Source of the DNA: Lineus longissimus
Lineage: Eukaryota > Nemertea > Pilidiophora > Heteronemertea > Lineidae
NCBI RefSeq assembly: GCF_910592395.1
Contig: NC_088316.1
Location: forward strand, 2,292,001-2,356,000
Direction: 5' to 3'
Length of the DNA: 64,000 bases
The position numbers and the translations under genes were made by a program. Under the pieces are notes generated by a model, which was not told the origin of the DNA, searched no databases, and saw only the letters and a program-made list of their open reading frames with translations. The number at the start of each line of letters is the position of its first letter. The first letter of the stretch is position 1. Shown here piece by piece: positions 61,231 through 64,000 of this stretch.

Positions 61231-64000
61231 ATCGTCTGCTACTGTGTATTCTATCGAGCCGTTCAAACAAACTCCCAATAAGAGCTAAAGAGCCGCCCGT
61301 GCGTTTCGTGTGTCACAGTTTGCTCGGATAAGTTTACCGTCTCGGACCAAAATACGTCCCGAGGCGTCCGCGGGCCAGAAAGGGCAGAGTAGCTCCATAT
61401 TGGGGCTTGTTGCGCAGTGGGTACGCTGTGTCCCCTCGCTTATATTGATCATAGTAAAACTGCCAGCATTGTTCAGCGCTCGGCGTGATTGGGAATGAAA
61501 TGTTCCTATCTGTTGCCAACCTAAAGGGCAGATTTAAGACGATGGTAACCAAAATAACCCACTGGCTGAAAGTTCCGAAAAGCAGACATTGTTTCTGGAC
61601 GGTCCGGGTCATAAGTAAGGTCACATGCTCTCACCTCAGTGAAGCGCCCAACTTGCAAAACAGTTCACGTAATACATGTAACACATCAACATCATTTGGT
61701 GTACCTCAAATTCAAATGCAGATACAGATTTTGAACGAAAGAACTTTGAGTCAGGACTGGGCCAGCGCGTGGCATGCGGAACAAAAAAAAAGAATATTGT
61801 CGACCAGAAATATGTCACACCTGACCTCCACGAGATATACATTTACACTATCACTTCAGCTCCCACACAAGTACAATATCATGAGGAATAATAATTTCAT
61901 ATTGAATATACATTGGCTAGACGGAGGTGCTCATGTCATACTATTCCTGACAAAACAATTCCAACTAATTTAAAATCTTCTAACAATATTTGTCTAAAGT
62001 TATTCTCGGCATTCACATCGTTACAGCGCGGTGTAATGTTTTTGGACGGTCTCATCGCAGCGTGGGCCCAGCGAGTGCGGGCGTGATCCCGGGACTTTAG
62101 CCCCGTTTGCGGACTCTCCTCTCGGACCTCCTTGGCCGTGTCACTGATGCAGGGCATCCGCCAGTATGCGGACCCCGGCATTTCAAGGACATCCGCATAC
62201 CTATACCTTTCAATGCATCGTATAACCATGCCGCGCCTTATGATATTAAGTCGCTCGTTTAGTTGTGAACCAATAGACCTATGTTGTCCACAAGACCAGG
62301 AAGAGTTAATGCTCTATTTATTCCGAACCAAACTCTGATCGTTCATCTCAACTCTACTGCCAATATGTATTCCTTTCGCTGGTAGCTACATAATCCACGA
62401 AATTGCTAAGATGTCGTGCCAGTATCCCTTGGCGAACCCAGCATCTCTTCATGATCAAAACGAGCACATAAATCAACTACCTCGAGAGACATAACCTAAT
62501 GATGGAAGTATCTATTTTCTAAAACCTTTAGCCACCCTTCACTGGAGATCGATGTCATGCGATTACCAGGGACAACATCATGACATTACTTCGCGGGGAG
62601 ATTGGCGCGCGGCCACAAGACTGCTATACCCCGATTCACGCAAGTTTTGGAAGATGTGCAAAAATCGGAATGTTCTTTTCTTAACATAGGATATACCTGT
62701 GATGTCTTTGCCACGTGGTCATATGGGCCAATCAGATAAGAAGGGCTAATACCCGCTTCTCAGAAAAAAAAAGGTTTTTGAGCTTCGAAAACCTTTTAAT
62801 GTTTTTTAGCCAACACAGATATGCACACTTGAAAGGTTTGCGAAAAACCTTGCTGGGTTTTCTTTTCCCTGAAAACCTCAGTGTGCTCATATTATTTGTG
62901 TTTCAGTCCTGAAAAGATTTTTCAAAAACCCATATTCTTAAAAGTGCAGATGTTAGCCTTCTGATCTGATCGCATCTGTTCTGGCCAATCATCACTTAGG
63001 ACATTACAAATGAACCAATCACAAGATCATTTTTTTAAATTTCCTGGACACCGGTGGCTTCTTCGTCCAATCAGAAGATGCAATCAAAAACTGGTTTGTG
63101 GGTCGACCTCTCGCCAGTCTTGCTTCAGAAAACTTAGAAAAGGGCGATTACTCTGACATCAAAAATGCTGACACTCCAACATGTTGACGCACTCAAGTCT
63201 TTGGCAACGCAAGAAGCCCAGTTTATGCGCCTCAAAGTTTATATTACGGGATATTTGTGATACGAACCACAGAGAATCTTGCCTGTGATGACACTCTCGC
63301 TGCTCTGCGAAGAACGCTGCTCGCCTGGCCTTAGTGACATCACATTCTTGTCTGGAATGTGCCATTGCCATCGATTGGCTGTCATCAACAGAATGGGACG
63401 GATCGATAAAGAACTAATCACTGGGGCACAGCTATCCATTATTTTCAACATCTGACTCTGCCATCTTCGCGGGTCACATGACCAACGTCTAAGATGTAAA
63501 CACTGGCAGGAAGCCAGCTGAAGCAGACGAGGTTTAGGTATCTTTGATCGTCGATGCGTTGCATCATTTTCAAGAAAATTGTAGTAGCGTTTCAGTCGCA
63601 TTCGTCTCTTTCGTTACCCGCTTGTAGTGGCATTTCAAAACGTATGTGAAAGTGAAGTGAAACTTGATTTCTTATCATCCTTCGGTCAGTCTTGTTGCTG
63701 AAATATACTGATACGGATATACACCAGTACTGGTCATAAGTAAAGTCACAATATCACGCACATTACACCATCAGGTGATGCCCGAAATGGTACAATATTC
63801 GTTCAAATAATATCGTGCATTCTGAATGTTCGAAATGTACAATGTGCATTGTCATACCTTTGATCAAATGGGTGTTTCGCTATACACTGGGCTGAATTGT
63901 ATATGTATTGTATATGCGCGTCTTTTGGTCATATATCAGTAGCCTGGAGAGTTGGCAGACGGTCCTGGCAGAAGGCCACCCCCCTCAGTTCAAACTTGGG

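Larger units (their letters stand above)
53794..64000 (+). other. Presumed FGF intron 1
   Basis: It begins at the GTAAGT donor. I looked for the usual 104-nt FGF middle exon (Tyr-Leu-(Gly/Ala)-Met block) and for the last exon in all plus frames and did not see them. It contains degenerate repeats near 57 kb, a TTAACCCTTTCAGC piggyBac-end-like word at 57607, and several unassigned open frames. The longest is 61485-61973, 162 codons, with no recognisable motif. GC content is somewhat higher than in the MICU introns around 60.3-62.2 kb. Confidence 0.5.

Noticed and set aside
61485-61973. 162-codon plus-strand frame
   Set aside because: Composition looks random, with no family match I can name, and it does not contain FGF exon 2 or 3 motifs.

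Overview
This is a 64 kb piece of nuclear DNA from an animal, probably a marine invertebrate. The signs are spliced exons with consensus GT/AG junctions, introns above 20 kb, no prokaryotic-style gene packing, and many tRNA-derived SINEs, TA-flanked MITEs and minisatellites. An ambulacrarian or cephalochordate would fit the gene content, but a lophotrochozoan cannot be excluded.

Only two protein-coding genes can be supported, and both are incomplete in the window. (1) A MICU2/MICU3-type mitochondrial calcium-uniporter regulator lies on the minus strand. Its exon 1 (50645-50851), exon 2 (29191-29326) and exon 3 (2732-2842) join in one frame with matching phases (0/0, then 1/1), across introns of about 21.3 and 26.3 kb. 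The EF-hand exons must lie beyond the left edge. (2) The first coding exon of a fibroblast growth factor lies on the plus strand at 53475-53793. It ends at a GTAAGT donor at the place where FGF genes normally have their first intron. I found no second FGF exon in the remaining 10 kb.

The two genes are head to head, with 2.6 kb between start codons. In human, MICU3 is next to FGF20 (8p22) and MICU2 is next to FGF9 (13q12), both pairs divergent (from memory). The window therefore appears to carry the single-copy invertebrate version of an FGF9/16/20-MICU2/3 pair that predates the vertebrate genome duplications. This is the most interesting observation here. The MICU start carries YY1-like, NRF-1-like and ZNF143-like motifs within about 70 bp, the usual architecture for a nuclear gene for a mitochondrial protein.

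Layout: 1-2731 MICU intron 3; 2843-29190 MICU intron 2; 29327-50644 MICU intron 1; 50852-53474 shared divergent upstream region; 53794-64000 presumed FGF intron 1. The introns hold one main SINE family (6.75-7.13 and 16.27-16.5 kb), tRNA-like heads at 2.64, 6.6 and 44.4 kb, and a small TA-flanked MITE family (0.4, 3.3, 15.8 kb and a piece at 18.7 kb). Also present are a near-perfect hairpin MITE (12.25-12.47 kb), two larger inverted-repeat elements (11.14-11.56 and 43.29-43.68 kb), a foldback pair of minisatellites (17.58-18.56 kb), and tandem arrays of 13, 18, 27, 29, 85 and 166 bp units. A piggyBac-like end sits inside a MITE copy at 18.72 kb. No rRNA, convincing functional tRNA gene, CRISPR array or complete transposase was seen. 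Almost all other open frames look like chance or repeat translation.
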